Part shown: positions 11,144 to 21,797 of the stretch, piece by piece
Position numbering within the stretch: the stretch's first letter is position 1
Layout: the number at the start of each line of letters is the position of its first letter
NCBI GenBank assembly: GCA_003024175.1
Contig: MDYQ01000024.1
Span: 124,001-188,000, forward strand
Length of the DNA stretch: 64,000 nucleotides
From: Planoprotostelium fungivorum
Lineage: Eukaryota; Evosea; Variosea; Cavosteliida; Cavosteliaceae
Direction of reading: 5' to 3'
Notes under the pieces: generated by a model
Told to the model about the DNA's origin: nothing
Databases searched by the model: none
What the model saw: the letters and a program-made list of their open reading frames with translations, nothing else
Translations under genes and position numbers: made by a program

Positions 11144-12362
11144 ATGTATCCACTTAACATCAGACACATACCACTCTCTAGGGTGACACAACATCAAGAG
11201 ATGATGTTCGACCTCAGATCCACAGCCTTCTATGGTCTCCTATTGATCGTTACATGCGTGGTGATGAGCCGCATGTTGTCCAAGGTCCTTCGGATGTTTA
11301 CATTTTCTAAGAGGGGTGAGAATGGACCTCCTACAGACGCTTGTTCTGATGCCATCAGATAGTAGCGATGACAAGAGCGCACCTCTTCTACCCGACGAGG
11401 TGCATGTCTAAAATACATTGATCCATTGACGACGCTCAGGTCCTCTTACATGTCTTCCAAAACCTCTCTATTCAAGAGAATATGAGCTGTTCTCTCGTCA
11501 GTCGTCAATTCCACTCCGTCTCAAGAGATAATGTGAATGCAACCTGTGTTCAAATCCACACTGATATTATCAAGGAACTATGGAGGTATTACCACTTGAG
11601 AGATTTCAGAAACATTGACATCAGCGGGGATCAATGCTATCACCAAGCCTATGTCAGACGATTCACCAGTGTGTATCCCAGTGATGCTTACAGCTCTGAC
11701 GATCGCAACAGAACAATCTGGATTCCGCTACTTCCTCTCTCTGTGTGCGGAGTACAGCAGCAGCATCGTGACGGGCACGAGGCACTTTTACCTCCTTGCC
11801 CTCGTTCCTGTACAGATTTCCCTCTTCTCGGTCGTAGTCCTCCACTGTCGTTACGTCATTCCAAAGGTAATGATCTTTTGTCATTACATCCAACATCTGA
11901 TCTCACAACAGATCGACATCGACTGGACCATCTTTGAGAACCTCCACGGCGACAGCTTCGTCGCCGTTCTCCTCGTCCTCATCCTCTTTACCGTCCTCTT
12001 CCTTCACATGCTGGCCCTCCTCCTGCCCATCACCACATCAGTCTGTGGACACTTTGTCGAACCCGTCTTTGTCTTTGTGGCAAGGTACTGCGCTCGCTCG
12101 GCCATTCAGACGCAGTTTTTAGAAGACCACCCCACTCTGTGTGTCTTACTTGGAGGTGAAGCGTGACGCATGACACGTGTGGATGACAAGTGCAGGGCTC
12201 ATACTGTCCCTTGCGGTGGCCGCCATCATCACGGGCGCCATCTGCGCTGCGGTGGTCCACAGAATCATGTCTACTTTCGTGCAGAAGAGAAGAGAATTGA
12301 AGAGCTACCTCGTCCGCAGGGAGAGGGATGTCTTGCAAGTTGTAAATAGTAAAACATGCTGA
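11144..12362 (+). CDS. F-box protein with multiple membrane segments
   Basis: This is a putative SCF ubiquitin-ligase substrate receptor that is unusual in being an integral membrane protein. The first exon encodes a hydrophobic segment (FYGLLLIVTCVVMSRMLSKV). After two short introns comes LLPDEVLLHVFQNLSIQE and MSCSLVSRQFHSVSRD, a good F-box (LPDE, then CSLVSRQF). A linker follows, then hydrophobic helices YLLALVPVQISLFSVVVL, SFVAVLLVLILFTVLFLHML and, in the last exon, GLILSLAVAAIITGAICAAV. A basic cytoplasmic tail ends at TGA 12360-12362. The intron phases fit across the F-box join (FSKR-DSSDDKS). Start at 11144 or 11201. I do not recognise a named family; the F-box is convincing, the exact number of membrane helices (four to five) is not. 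Confidence 0.7.
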
Positions 12363-12903
12363 TGTGAATGTAAAGACTCCTTCTCTCCATTGTGATCGAG
12401 ATTTATGAGTGACCGTCTGTGACAACACAACCATGCTGGATCCTTCATTCTTAGAGTTCAACTATAATTACGGCCCTTTTCGCTGAGTTTTGTGGTGGCA
12501 GTTTGTAATATGATGTCCACACGCGGATAATTTGACTATTATCGAGGAAATTCGGGTTCACGAGCGTCCCCTATTCTCCGCTGTACGAAATGGCTGCCAA
12601 CATCCAAAGCCTTTCGCTTCCCTTCCGCCAGCGCAAAACGAGTGAAAGAAATTCGAATCGTCGGGGCCTGACTTACAGATTGTAGCCTTGATAGATCGAA
12701 TGTAGCAATCACGACCGGAAGAATCAACCGGGACCCTTGTCCTCCTCAGAATTCCACGAGAAAGACTTCGCAGGGGCACAGGATTCAGTTCTGAAGGGGA
12801 AGCTCTCCTGAAAGTGCTTTCCAGTGTGCTTCTGTGGCTGATTTTCTCCTTACCCTCGCGTTATGAGACCAAGATGAGAACCGATCTTGACGTTTTCTGA
12901 CAG
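12363..12903. other. Gap between the F-box gene and the PH-pseudokinase-SH2 gene
   Basis: No complete gene is seen. An ATG at about 12590 opens a 30-codon basic stretch (MAANIQSLSLPFRQRKTSER) that could be the first exon of the downstream gene, with a further open stretch near 12752-12815. The splice joins are unclear, so the region is left unassigned and probably holds a promoter and 5' exon(s). Confidence 0.35.
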
Positions 12904-15705
12904 GCCGTTGGAAAGGACAGTAACAGAGAGTTCAACATTTTCGGAGGAGCAGTGGCGATCGAGACGATGATACGAAGCAAGATCACATCTTCGTTTCGGA
13001 ACGTGAGCGTTAAAACGATTCGGATGCATGATATGAAGAAACTTAAGGATCTGAAGATTGCGCAGAGATCCAGAGATAAGGGTGGAGTGGCTCTACCGGT
13101 AGATGATACGGCTCTTTCGGGGTGGTTGCTGATGAAGGGTGGGACCATCAAGAGACAAAAGAAATATTTCTGCACACTCTCTCTGATCGATGACTCCCTC
13201 TATTATCACTCTGATGAAGTGGGTTATTTAGATCTCATCTCACACGCACTCTCTCATCACCCATTCTCAGAACCTCAATCAAGTGAAAGGCAGTGTCCAC
13301 CTGTCTCTATACGATGTGAGTTATGACTTTTATGCTTCTTATAGAGCGTTAACTTTCATCAGATCACCCAACATCAGGAGACCGGTATAGAATTGAAGCC
13401 GATGATAGCCAAAGACGGCTCTCTAAACATCTACCTGGAGACGAGCAGCGAGAAGGAGAGAGATCTATGGTTTCAGCTCATACGATCGAGACCGAGGCGT
13501 AGATCTTCTGCCCCAGAGAAATTAAACACAGAGAACACTTCTTCCACCATCTACATTCCAACCGATGTCCTCACTCAGACCCCATTCAGTGAGCGATCAT
13601 TGTATGTCCGATCATCTATCACTCACATCCCCAGCCATCGGGGCCGATTTTCACAGCGGATATCTGCACAAATTAGAAAGAGTGAGAAGAGAGACGAGAC
13701 ATGCCATCTGATCTAATGCATCAGTGTTGTTACAAGACGTTGAAAGGGCTGGTGGCACCCATCTCTCTGTCTAAAATGAAGATGAGCGTCGAGTCCTTCA
13801 TCATCATGCGTCAGAACCTCGTCCGCGTGGTGCGTAATCACTCGATGACTCATGTGACACATCACAGCTGGGAGTGACCACGAGCCAAGATGATGTCCTC
13901 ATCATCACCGAACCTTTAGAGGGCAACACGCTCAAAGACATCATGTTTAAGAAGAGGGACGTGCCCCAGAAGATCCAACTGTGCGTCAAATTGTCCGAAG
14001 CGTTGACGTCAATGCACGAGGCCGGTATTACTCACGGGTCGCTGAACGTGAGGCGTTGTAGATGGAGTATTGGCTGAAGAATGAAGCCGAAATATTTATT
14101 AGTGAAAGACTCGAAGGTGAGCATCACAGACTACTGGACGGCGAGAATTTCGGAGAAATTTCCGTCGATTGTCGTGGAGCAAGAGGCGAGATACGTTGCA
14201 CCAGGTGAGAATTTTTCGAGAATTTTCTGTGAGAAGAGAAGAGACCCGAGTCTTTTGTGATGACGTGGATGACAGAGACGAGAAATCCCAATGAAACGAC
14301 GGAAGTGAGTCTACGAACTACACAAAGACAATCGGATGTCTATTCTTTTGGCTTCATGTGAGGCATCACCATCATCACATCATCTTAATCACCAGACGAC
14401 TCATCGTCATCATCACATGCCACATCTGCAGACATGATCATCATCGCCTCATGGTGTCTCACGATCTGATGTCCATGCAGCATGTGGGAGATCATGACGG
14501 GCACCAGCGCGTGGTTCGATCAGACAGAAGAAGAGATCTACTCTGCTGCCGCTGAAGGCAATCGCCCCAACCTCTTTCAATGTGGTGTCCTCTCCGAGAT
14601 GATCAAAACGTACGTCCTCATTTCCCGCCATTTCTCTCCCATTTTCCCGCCATCCTCGTTTCCCGCCATTTCTGACATCCACCAGTTGCTGGGGCCCCGC
14701 CGATGAGCGTCCCACGTTCGATCACATGTCTAAAGAGCTGAAGCTGATTCTATCTACCTTGGAGAAGATCACACCCGAGATGCTAATGCAGACCATTCGA
14801 TATCACGAGAATCAGAGTTCCTCTTCTATCGCCAACTTCTACTCGATACCCGAATTCAAGAGGAAGGAGAGAGGTCTCCAGTCCCAATCTTCGTCCCAAT
14901 TCATGCAGCCGCCCGGGAAAATGTCGCAGCTGTCAGTCGATTCTGCGAATCGCCTGCGACCACCAGACGCGGTACACCCCAGGAGGGCAAGTGGACCAAA
15001 TCATCTGGACGATATCTTCTCCCAAGGTACAGTCCCCTGGTCTAAATTCGTCACGGAGGTGAGAAAAATGGCGGGAAAATATTCTCGGAATGATCTTGGA
15101 AAGGTGATGAGGAGGTACGGGGCAGATGTGAGGAGTGTACATAGTATTCAACATCTGGTGGTCAGCGGCAGAGATGTTTCACAGGAACGATGGGGACATG
15201 TATATACCAGCTTCTCCCCCATAGTCAGAGAGGGAGATCCAGAGTGAGCCCCACGTACTGTACGTACGATATCTGACCCGTTCGGACAGTCAGATGCACT
15301 TTTTCACGTTCAGCGACATCTCTCTAGTCGTCGGTTACCCTTGGTTCTTCGGTCAAGTGACTTTAGATCAGTGCATCAACACGTTGAAGACACAAGAAGA
15401 TGGCTGCTTCATGGTCAGATTCTCCAGCAAGGCTCGCTGCTACACCATATCTGCGACGTACAAAGAGGTGAGAGACGGAGAGAGGAAGATGAGCTGATGA
15501 GAGACAGACGGTATATCACTGGAGGATGATCTTGCTGAAGGAAGAGGGACACATGTCGTTCACGCTGGAGGACTTGACTTTTGGATCACTGCGAGAGCTG
15601 CTGGAGTATTACAAAGTGAACAAGTTGTCGGTGGGAGGTGAGCCCGTGTTCACTCTGGGGCGAGCTTTCACCGTCAGCAATCAATACACTTCCGTCTCTT
15701 CGTAA
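12904..15705 (+). CDS. PH - pseudokinase - SH2 signalling protein (amoebozoan SHK-like)
   Basis: This is a multi-exon signalling protein. The N-terminal exon (from acceptor CAG at 12901-12903) gives FNIFGGAVAIETM. A PH domain follows (GWLLMKGGTIKRQKKYFCTL, with RDLWFQLI at its end). A protein-kinase fold comes next: CCYKTLKG (probable ATP-lysine strand), MRQNLVRVLGVTTSQDD, LIITEPLEGNTLKDIMF, and QSDVYSFGFM with MWEIMTGTSAW in the C-lobe. The catalytic loop reads THGSLN instead of HRDLKxxN, and the DFG motif is replaced by TDYW. The domain therefore lacks both catalytic aspartates and is probably a pseudokinase. A long Ser-rich linker leads to an SH2 domain: YPWFFGQVTLDQCINTL, DGCFMVRFSSKARCYTISAT (the FMVRFSS phosphotyrosine-binding Arg is intact) and LRELLEYYKVN. 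Stop TAA 15703-15705. Kinase-SH2 proteins (SHK) are known from Dictyostelium; the added PH domain and dead catalytic site are the notable points. The 5' end is not fixed. Confidence 0.75.
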
Positions 15706-16403
15706 CATTTGTTCATTTCTTCACTTTTCTACACCTTTTATTTTTCACTGAACATCTCGTCTTTCTTTTCACGTTGGATATCTTCATGTTACATCTTCTC
15801 TGTTCAATCGACGACGCTGTGAGAGAATTCGACACTCTTCGGTCTCGCTTTCGGTCTTGCCGTGTTGAAATGAGCCTGACTCCAGGCTCTCAGACCCGAG
15901 CTCTTCTTCACTCCCATCGAGGGTGCCCTGCCTCTGTTAATCGCGAGATTTCCACGAGATTTCCACGAGATCTCACCTCTTTATCTCGGGGTGGGAAGTT
16001 TGCTGGGCCACGGCGGGGTGTACCGTCAGGAAAACTCCGAGAAATATCGGAATGTGGAAGATGACAGCCTCTCCCGTGGGTGGTGGCAGAGATGTCGCAT
16101 CTCTCCTCTGCGACGTCTCAGGACTAAATATTTGGGATGTCACATCACCTGCATCTGTTCTTTCGTGATGGCAGGTGCACCGACAGAACCATCAGAAGCC
16201 ATCATTCGGGGAGAGAGGGAAGTGTCTGTCATGATGGTCATGATCCTCATCTCTGTCATGATGTCACTCACTTCTCATGAGTATGGCCACGGGGTCAGGC
16301 TTGTATTCTTGGTGCACCGACATACTTCGATCTCTCTCGATCACTTGCATCTTTCACTCGTCATCATCATGATCATCATCGATCACCGTCGCGATGTCGG
16401 TGA
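15706..16403. other. Gap with uncertain coding potential
   Basis: Between two convergent genes lies about 700 bp with an open stretch on the plus strand near 15866-16140 (for example SEKYRNVEDDSLSRGWWQR). It has no recognisable motif and no clear start. Tandem copies of GAGATTTCCAC lie at about 15945-15970. From about 16230 the sequence is rich in ATGATC/GATCAT steps like the long introns elsewhere. I cannot support a gene here. Confidence 0.3.
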
Positions 16404-17750
16404 TCATCTCACCTCTAATTTGAGTGTATCGATGGACAAGGTGGACAATTTCGACGTGGAGCACAAGAGTTCCTTCCTCAGTTGAACACCCGAATGAAAC
16501 ATGGCGATCCGTTCGGCTAATTTCTCCATCTGATCTGCAGCTTCCGAACATTGTTCCAACTCAGCCTCCACTGCGAAGAATGAGACGTCTGACGAGACCA
16601 ACTCTTCACCTCTCTTTCTCAATCGACTGAATTTCGTGGCAAAGTCATCGTCATCAGAGTGATCGTCATCGCTGTAGCCGGAAGCTTCACTCTCCACTTC
16701 ATCATCACGGTCCATGGTCTGATCGTGTCACACGAGATGTCGCATGAAGATGCATGTCACCCTTGATCGGTCCATCTTCTGGATCAATTGATAAGCGGCG
16801 GCGTTGGCGTCTAGATTGGGAGACAGTCTCGCGTTAGATAGAGGTGACCTCGGTGTGTGGTTGCCGCTACCCAACATGACGGTCGTGTTCTGATGGTGAT
16901 ATGAGATGGTGATCGATGAGGAGATCGAGTCATCACCCCGGGAGAATCTTCTTCAGAGTCCATGATCTCGCTTCCACTGTCGATGACACTGTTCTGAGTG
17001 GAACTCATCTCATTGTGTTCGGCTCCTCCAGACCTCCTCTCGATCTGAACTGGATATTCCTCCTTTAAGAGGTAGATGGTGTCACCTGATGAGAATGAGC
17101 CGATCTGCAATGTGCCTTGAAACATTTACCCGGCTGGACTTCTTGCTTCACCGACTTAGCCATCTGTTTCTGTATTCCACCGGCTTTTGATATATAGCAT
17201 GTGTTCGTTCCGACCTGGTAATGTCAATATGCCTCCTCTCCGATTGGCTCACCGATCGAGCGAATGCGATGCCATCTTCCACTCGGATGACGAGGTGCTT
17301 CCTGGAGATCCTTCTATCGTCTTTACTCAGATCGTTCCTTCCGATCCTCAATTTCTTTCCTTCTACGAGTCTTTGTCTTCCATCCGTCGTTGTTTCTTTG
17401 TTTGCATCAACATCATCGCGTCTAAATGTCTTCAATCCACCTATTTCGAACGATGGCGGCGTGAGTGATTCGATCTTCTCTTTTCTGAATCTCTTGATGG
17501 GTATCATTCGTGAAGAAGAAGAGGTTCTCGCGATCTCATGTAGGGGAGGGTGTTGTATGGGCGGTGGTGATTGACTCGAGGCCAAGAAGGAGGCGAAGAT
17601 AAAGAGGGGATCCCGTACGGGCTGGAAGTCGGGTGTGTTCTTGCTCTTCTTCAGCATCGTGTCTGTTGAACATGCATCGTGCAACTTGACGGGTCCAACC
17701 GACTCAACTACAAACTGGAAATTAATTTTCAATTTCACTCCGAATTTCAT
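16404..17750 (-). CDS. FHA-domain protein with acidic linker and C-terminal coiled coil
   Basis: FHA domains bind phosphothreonine peptides, often in DNA-damage or transcription complexes. Minus-strand exons give LVEGKKLRIGRN, SKDDRRISRKHLVIRVEDG and, after an intron, VGTNTCYISKAGGIQKQMAK. Then, across an intron ending near 17080, comes VQPGDTIYLLKEEYPVQIE. This is a complete FHA fold with the GRN and SRxH phosphopeptide-binding residues. The N-terminal 90 residues are basic and Pro/Ser-rich, with a possible nuclear signal (PIKRFRKEK). After the FHA come an acidic Ser-rich linker (DSGSEIMDSEEDS), DANAAAYQLIQKMD, and a last exon that is acidic (SDDDHSDDDDFA) then coiled coil. Stop at 16404-16406. 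The layout (FHA, acidic linker, coil) recalls DNA-repair scaffolds, but no orthologue is claimed. The start at 17750 is the farthest in-frame Met. Confidence 0.65.
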
Positions 17751-17965
17751 TCAATCACAGCTGATGATGGTGCATCCTCCTTCGATGATGTGCGTGTCGC
17801 ACGTGATCATGATCATGTGTTCATTGACGAGGAATTCCTGATCAGAAGACAGGATGAGGTGACGGGCGATCGAGATGGTTGAATGTTCACACAACTGAGT
17901 CGATCGAATATGAAACATGGAACTATTTATAGATCATCCACAACTCTGCAGACGAATCGGGACTC

Positions 17966-19877
17966 TCATGAGGTTCTATAGAACACCCTGTGGAGGACCG
18001 CTATGCACTGCAAGATGCTGAGACCCGTCAGCATCGGTTTCAGCGTGGAGTGTGGTCTCTCTCCATTCACTGCCCCGGTAGCGGCATTGATGGCAAAGTA
18101 ATAATCTATGCCCAGATATCGATACGTACACATGTAAACGGGAAGGAAAACTCGACGAGAACTCTTCTCGTGTACCTGAAGGTGTCAGACGAGTGGGCGG
18201 AGGAGGCTCACGTGTGAGGTCATCTGGAAACTGCGAATGCGACCGCCGGTCTGTCTCTTGCACCTCTCTTCTTGGTCAAAGTTCATCTTTTCCCGCCAAT
18301 GGCTCTCCCATGCTTCGTGCACATCCACCCTGAATGGATAGATGTCCGTCGCCTCATTCAAAGAAGCTTCACATTCAGAGATAGACCTGATGAACGTCTC
18401 AGAAAGAGGAAAGATGAAAAGAATAAAATGAAATAAATCACGTTGGATCGATGGGTTCGAAGAAATCTCTGCCGGGTAGTCCATCGAGTCCGTAGGCGGG
18501 AACAAAAAAGTCGACATTCTGATGACTCGATTCTGCCTTCTGCTGCCACCTCACGCGAACTGTCGACGAATAATCTTCCATCAGATACTCGTACCGGCAG
18601 TGAACAGTGGCTGACACCTATGACGATCAGATGTGGCAGGTTGTAGAACGACACCTGAAAGTGGTAGTAGGGTAGATACAAGAGTCTGAATTTCTCCGTG
18701 GAGATGGACTGTTTGAATCGAAATGGTGTCATCCAGAGGCCGTCGATCCACTCTTGGAACATGGGTTGACAGCTGTCGTATTCGATCCTCTTCTTCAACT
18801 CGACAGAGTCAGACGAGGTCTCCTCTATACAACTCACGGGGCTGCGTTTCTCCGGGCCAAACTTTCTCACGCGGTGTCGCTTCTTACTCGGCTCAGAGTG
18901 TATCTCTTGGTTGCAATCGGCGCACAAGAATTGTCGACAATTTTTACAGAAAGCGGATATGCTTGTCTTCTGACAGCCACCTGAGATGGTGGTGAGAGAG
19001 TGGACGGTGTCATCGTGTGTCTCACCACACTTTCTCATGGGCGCATTCTTGATCATGTCTACGATGTTGGCCAGGTAACGGTTCTGGGCTAAGCTCGTGA
19101 TGCCGTCTTCTAACGGTGTGACGACCGAGCAAGTTGGACAGGTGACCGAATCATCATCCGCTGTCCTCTATCAGGTGACATGATGATGGTGATGGATCAT
19201 CACCGATTCGTTCTACGCAAGAAGAACAGAAGGAGTGAAGACAGTCGAGGGAGATGGGATTGTCAAAATAGGCGAGACACAGTGAGCACTCGATCTCCTC
19301 ACCCACTTCACTGATTACTCTCTCCAGGGCAGAGACTTCATCGATGGAGGGGGACGTAGAGCCAGAGCTTTCTCTCGATTCTTGTCTGTTCGAATGATGA
19401 ATCGATGAACAGAATCAGATGTTTTTGTATGATGGATGACGCTGCATAAGATGGAGAGATGTGGTTGTTGGGGTGAAGCTTGAATTTTTTTCACCTCTGC
19501 GCCCAGTGATTCAAAGCGATCTGCACATCATTTCCTGCCCCCAGAAGCAGTATGGTCAACTCCTCCACACTAATGGAGGGGCCGATTATATTCTGCATGA
19601 TAGAAATCAATTCTTCTGGTGGCTTCTGTCCGCCTGGGGCAAGGGTGGGTCTGAGATCTTCTTCATATAGCGATGGTGGTGGTGATCCTGTGTCTAAAAC
19701 GGTCTTTGGTGAGGGTTGAGGCTTGTCGTTCGGTATGAGACCTCTGATTTGGAGTGGCGTAAGCGTTGAGGCGAAACTTTGCAATCTCGTAATGTTCAGA
19801 AGTTGTTGTCTGTTGTTGAAAGAGAAACGTGTGGGATGTGGCTGTTGCGGACCGCCACGAGGGCGATCGCTTCTCAT
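17966..19877 (-). CDS. UBA-like / RING / B-box protein with a C-terminal domain of prokaryotic type
   Basis: Probable E3 ubiquitin ligase. The first exon (Met at 19877) is low-complexity, then carries a UBA- or CUE-like helix bundle (PSISVEELTILLLGAGNDVQ, ALNHWAQR). After an intron a RING finger follows: EIECSLCLAYFDNPISLDCL, HSFCSSCVERI, with CPTC in the next exon. A B-box comes next (FCKNCRQFLCADCNQEIH, then HRVRKFGP), as in TRIM proteins. No coiled coil or SPRY follows. Instead there is a region with WMTPFRFKQSI, FRLLYLPYYHFQVSFYN and, in the last exon, RRVFLPVYMCTYRYLGIDYY with INAATGAVNGERPHST. From memory, this LP(V/F)Y...YRY.G..Y...iN..TG.v.GeRP pattern is common in bacterial zinc-ribbon/membrane proteins and unusual in eukaryotic RING proteins. 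The final exon ends with a hydrophobic stretch, and the stop is at 17966-17968. About six introns. Confidence 0.7.
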
Positions 19878-20184
19878 AATGCAGATGTAATCTTTTGTGC
19901 TCTCTGATCGGCGTCGTTACTTGTAACGAAAGGAAAAAAATAAAGAGTCTCGGTGTATATGTGGAGTGAGGGAACAGCAATGAGATGCTGCCCGGTCTCT
20001 CTCTCACAGAAACAGTTATCTCCCTCGCTCTTCCGAACTCGGCGTTGTCGACGTTTCTTTGTCCAATGTATTCAAATACCTCAATTTGTACATGAACGTG
20101 GGCTGTCAGCTCTGAAATGTCGATCGGGGCTGTGCAAGTTCTTGAGGAAATTTGGAAATCGTGATGTTTTTCACCCAATTTACA
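19878..20184. other. Upstream region of the RING/B-box gene
   Basis: About 300 bp without a supported gene. An A-run (AAAGGAAAAAAATAAAG) lies at about 19928-19944. Nothing else recognised; likely 5' flank of the minus-strand RING/B-box gene. Confidence 0.4.
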
Positions 20185-20220
20185 AAGGAGGAGACACAGA
20201 GATAACTGTGTCTCCTCCTT
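20185..20220. repeat. 15-bp perfect inverted repeat with 6-nt loop
   Basis: AAGGAGGAGACACAG (20185-20199) and CTGTGTCTCCTCCTT (20206-20220) are exact reverse complements around AGATAA. It is the strongest simple hairpin seen in the window. It lies 4 bp beyond the stop of a doubtful minus-strand ORF (20224) and about 300 bp upstream of the RING/B-box start codon. It could be an RNA 3'-end structure, a cruciform, or the trace of a small inverted-repeat element. Confidence 0.8.
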
Positions 20221-20223
20221 ATC

Positions 20224-20658
20224 TTAACTGATCCCTCGGTCTCTCTTTGGTAGGAGATCGACAAGATTGTGCATAGTTCGTTGTGGACTTGCGTCGCTCA
20301 CATCATCTTCGAACGGTGTGTCTGCTTTACATCTCAGATCCCAATGATCAAATGTCGTTTTCCTTTTATGGCAAGATATCGCACGTTCTGATGATGAGAT
20401 CATCGATGACGATCCATGGTATGGACGCAAAACGCTGTAGCTTACTTTCCGAATCTCTTTCAAAATGCACATCGTCTGAATGAATGATGCTCCTGGTGGT
20501 TTAAAATGAACTTTTTGATTTCCGAATTTGGCTCCAAAATAAATCGGCAGCCCGCATGACGCACAAGGCGGGCATCGTCCCCAGCCTACCGGGACATTCA
20601 GAAGTTCCATTTCAACCGAGACAGCTATTATGGAATGAGATCGAACCATATCTGGCAC
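20224..20658 (-). CDS. Doubtful ORF, partly antisense to the CCDC24-like gene
   Basis: A 144-codon uninterrupted frame with a CPPCASCG patch and a basic second half (ISCHKRKTTFDHWDLRCK). Its first 100 bp are antisense to the start of the CCDC24-like gene, so at most a shorter form starting at an internal Met near 20478 could be real. No family recognised. It is listed because it ends next to the hairpin at 20185-20220. Confidence 0.2.
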   Translation of the reverse strand: MPDMVRSHSIIAVSVEMELLNVPVGWGRCPPCASCGLPIYFGAKFGNQKVHFKPPGASFIQTMCILKEIRKVSYSVLRPYHGSSSMISSSERAISCHKRKTTFDHWDLRCKADTPFEDDVSDASPQRTMHNLVDLLPKRDRGIS

Positions 20659-21701
20659 CCTCAGAGGTAGACGAGATCAGATTGATCATCGGAAACGCCA
20701 TCCTCGATGAGAATGAGGTGCAACATACGCTTCAGTTTGAAGATTAAAAGAACTCAGACTCTATATACTGAGGTGGTAGCATTACTAGAGATCTGGAACG
20801 GATATAAGCGAAAGATGGAGAGTGCGAACGCGAATGCTTCGCCAGTGAGTTTGGGAGATTCAAAGGACAGAATGTTATTGGAGAGAAAGATCAGTATCCT
20901 CATCGATGAAATCAAGAAGGTAATCATCAGGTTGATGTTTGTTGACTCACCTGCTCAGAAATGTCAACACCAGGGTATCTCTCTGGAGAACACTTTGTTA
21001 GTAGAGACACCACGAGAGAAAAACATTGGTGACAGCTTAAATTGCGAAGGTGGCTGAACGACATCAGTTGATTATGTCACACGCAATGCACCCGTGCGCC
21101 CACGCTCAGCTTCTACCAACATTTCATCGCAGTCAGTAAATACTCCCATCGATCCACGAACACCGTCCATGTCCCCTCGAAATTTAGACATCACTCGCAT
21201 ATCTCCTCGTCTGAACGTCGTTCAGATCGAAGAAGTTAAGGTCATCACCGTCACGTCATAGATTCTCAGCTCACCCTCCACAGGATCAGATCATCGCTGC
21301 AGTGTTGGAAGAGAAGAGACTCTTACTCTCTGACATCGAGTTCTTGCAGAAATGCCTAGAGGATGAATGGTTGTGGAACGCTTCATCTACCAAGACAACA
21401 GAAGCACCATCATACAAAGATCTGAAAGAGTTCAGCACGAAATTAGAGGTGACGATCATCCATGAAACTCTCATCGTCTCATCTGTTTCCACAGAAGAGT
21501 TATCTGTCAAACAGTCCTCCAGTTGCTCTCACCACTCCTACAGTTTCCACACTCAGTAAAGCACCGAAAGAGGTTGGTGCAGTTGCCTCATCACCAGGAA
21601 AAACAAGCACGCGTCGCACGAGTTCGACAAACTTAAGGACGTCAATAGATCACACTTCACCCAAGAAAGAGACACGAAAGAGGGATCCCACCAAGTCATG
21701 A
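20556..21701 (+). CDS. CCDC24-like coiled-coil protein
   Basis: The product resembles vertebrate CCDC24, a poorly known protein with a conserved N-terminal helical domain. Seen: LLWNEIEPYLAPSEVDEIRL followed by IIGNAILDENE, parallel to the animal pattern LVEEHV...EVKRILGEA. An exon with TLYTEVVALLEIWN matches the following AEVAMLRALL block. Later, after an intron ending at about 21284, comes IIAAVLEEKRLLLSDIEFLQ and KCLEDEWLW, which parallels LEREILFLQRCLEEEY in CCDC24. The tail is Ser/Thr/Lys-rich with a basic end. Stop TGA 21699-21701. Five or so short introns. The match is from memory and short, but three blocks lie in the right order. The role is unknown; its grouping here with DZIP1, GCP2 and a Rab34/36-like gene is suggestive of a ciliary role. 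Confidence 0.6.
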
Positions 21702-21797
21702 CTCCGAGTGGAAACATGATGATCGTCATCACCGACGAACCTTAAGAGATGGAGGCGATCGTGGACGACCGCGAAAGAGATCGATAAACCATCCTCT

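Noticed and set aside
13381-14400. Calling the middle domain an active protein kinase
   Set aside because: The catalytic loop THGSLN and the TDYW replacement of DFG lack both essential aspartates.
16354-16715. Plus-strand frame over the FHA gene's last exon
   Set aside because: The minus frame has the acidic and coiled-coil segments that join to the FHA exons; the plus frame is a shadow.
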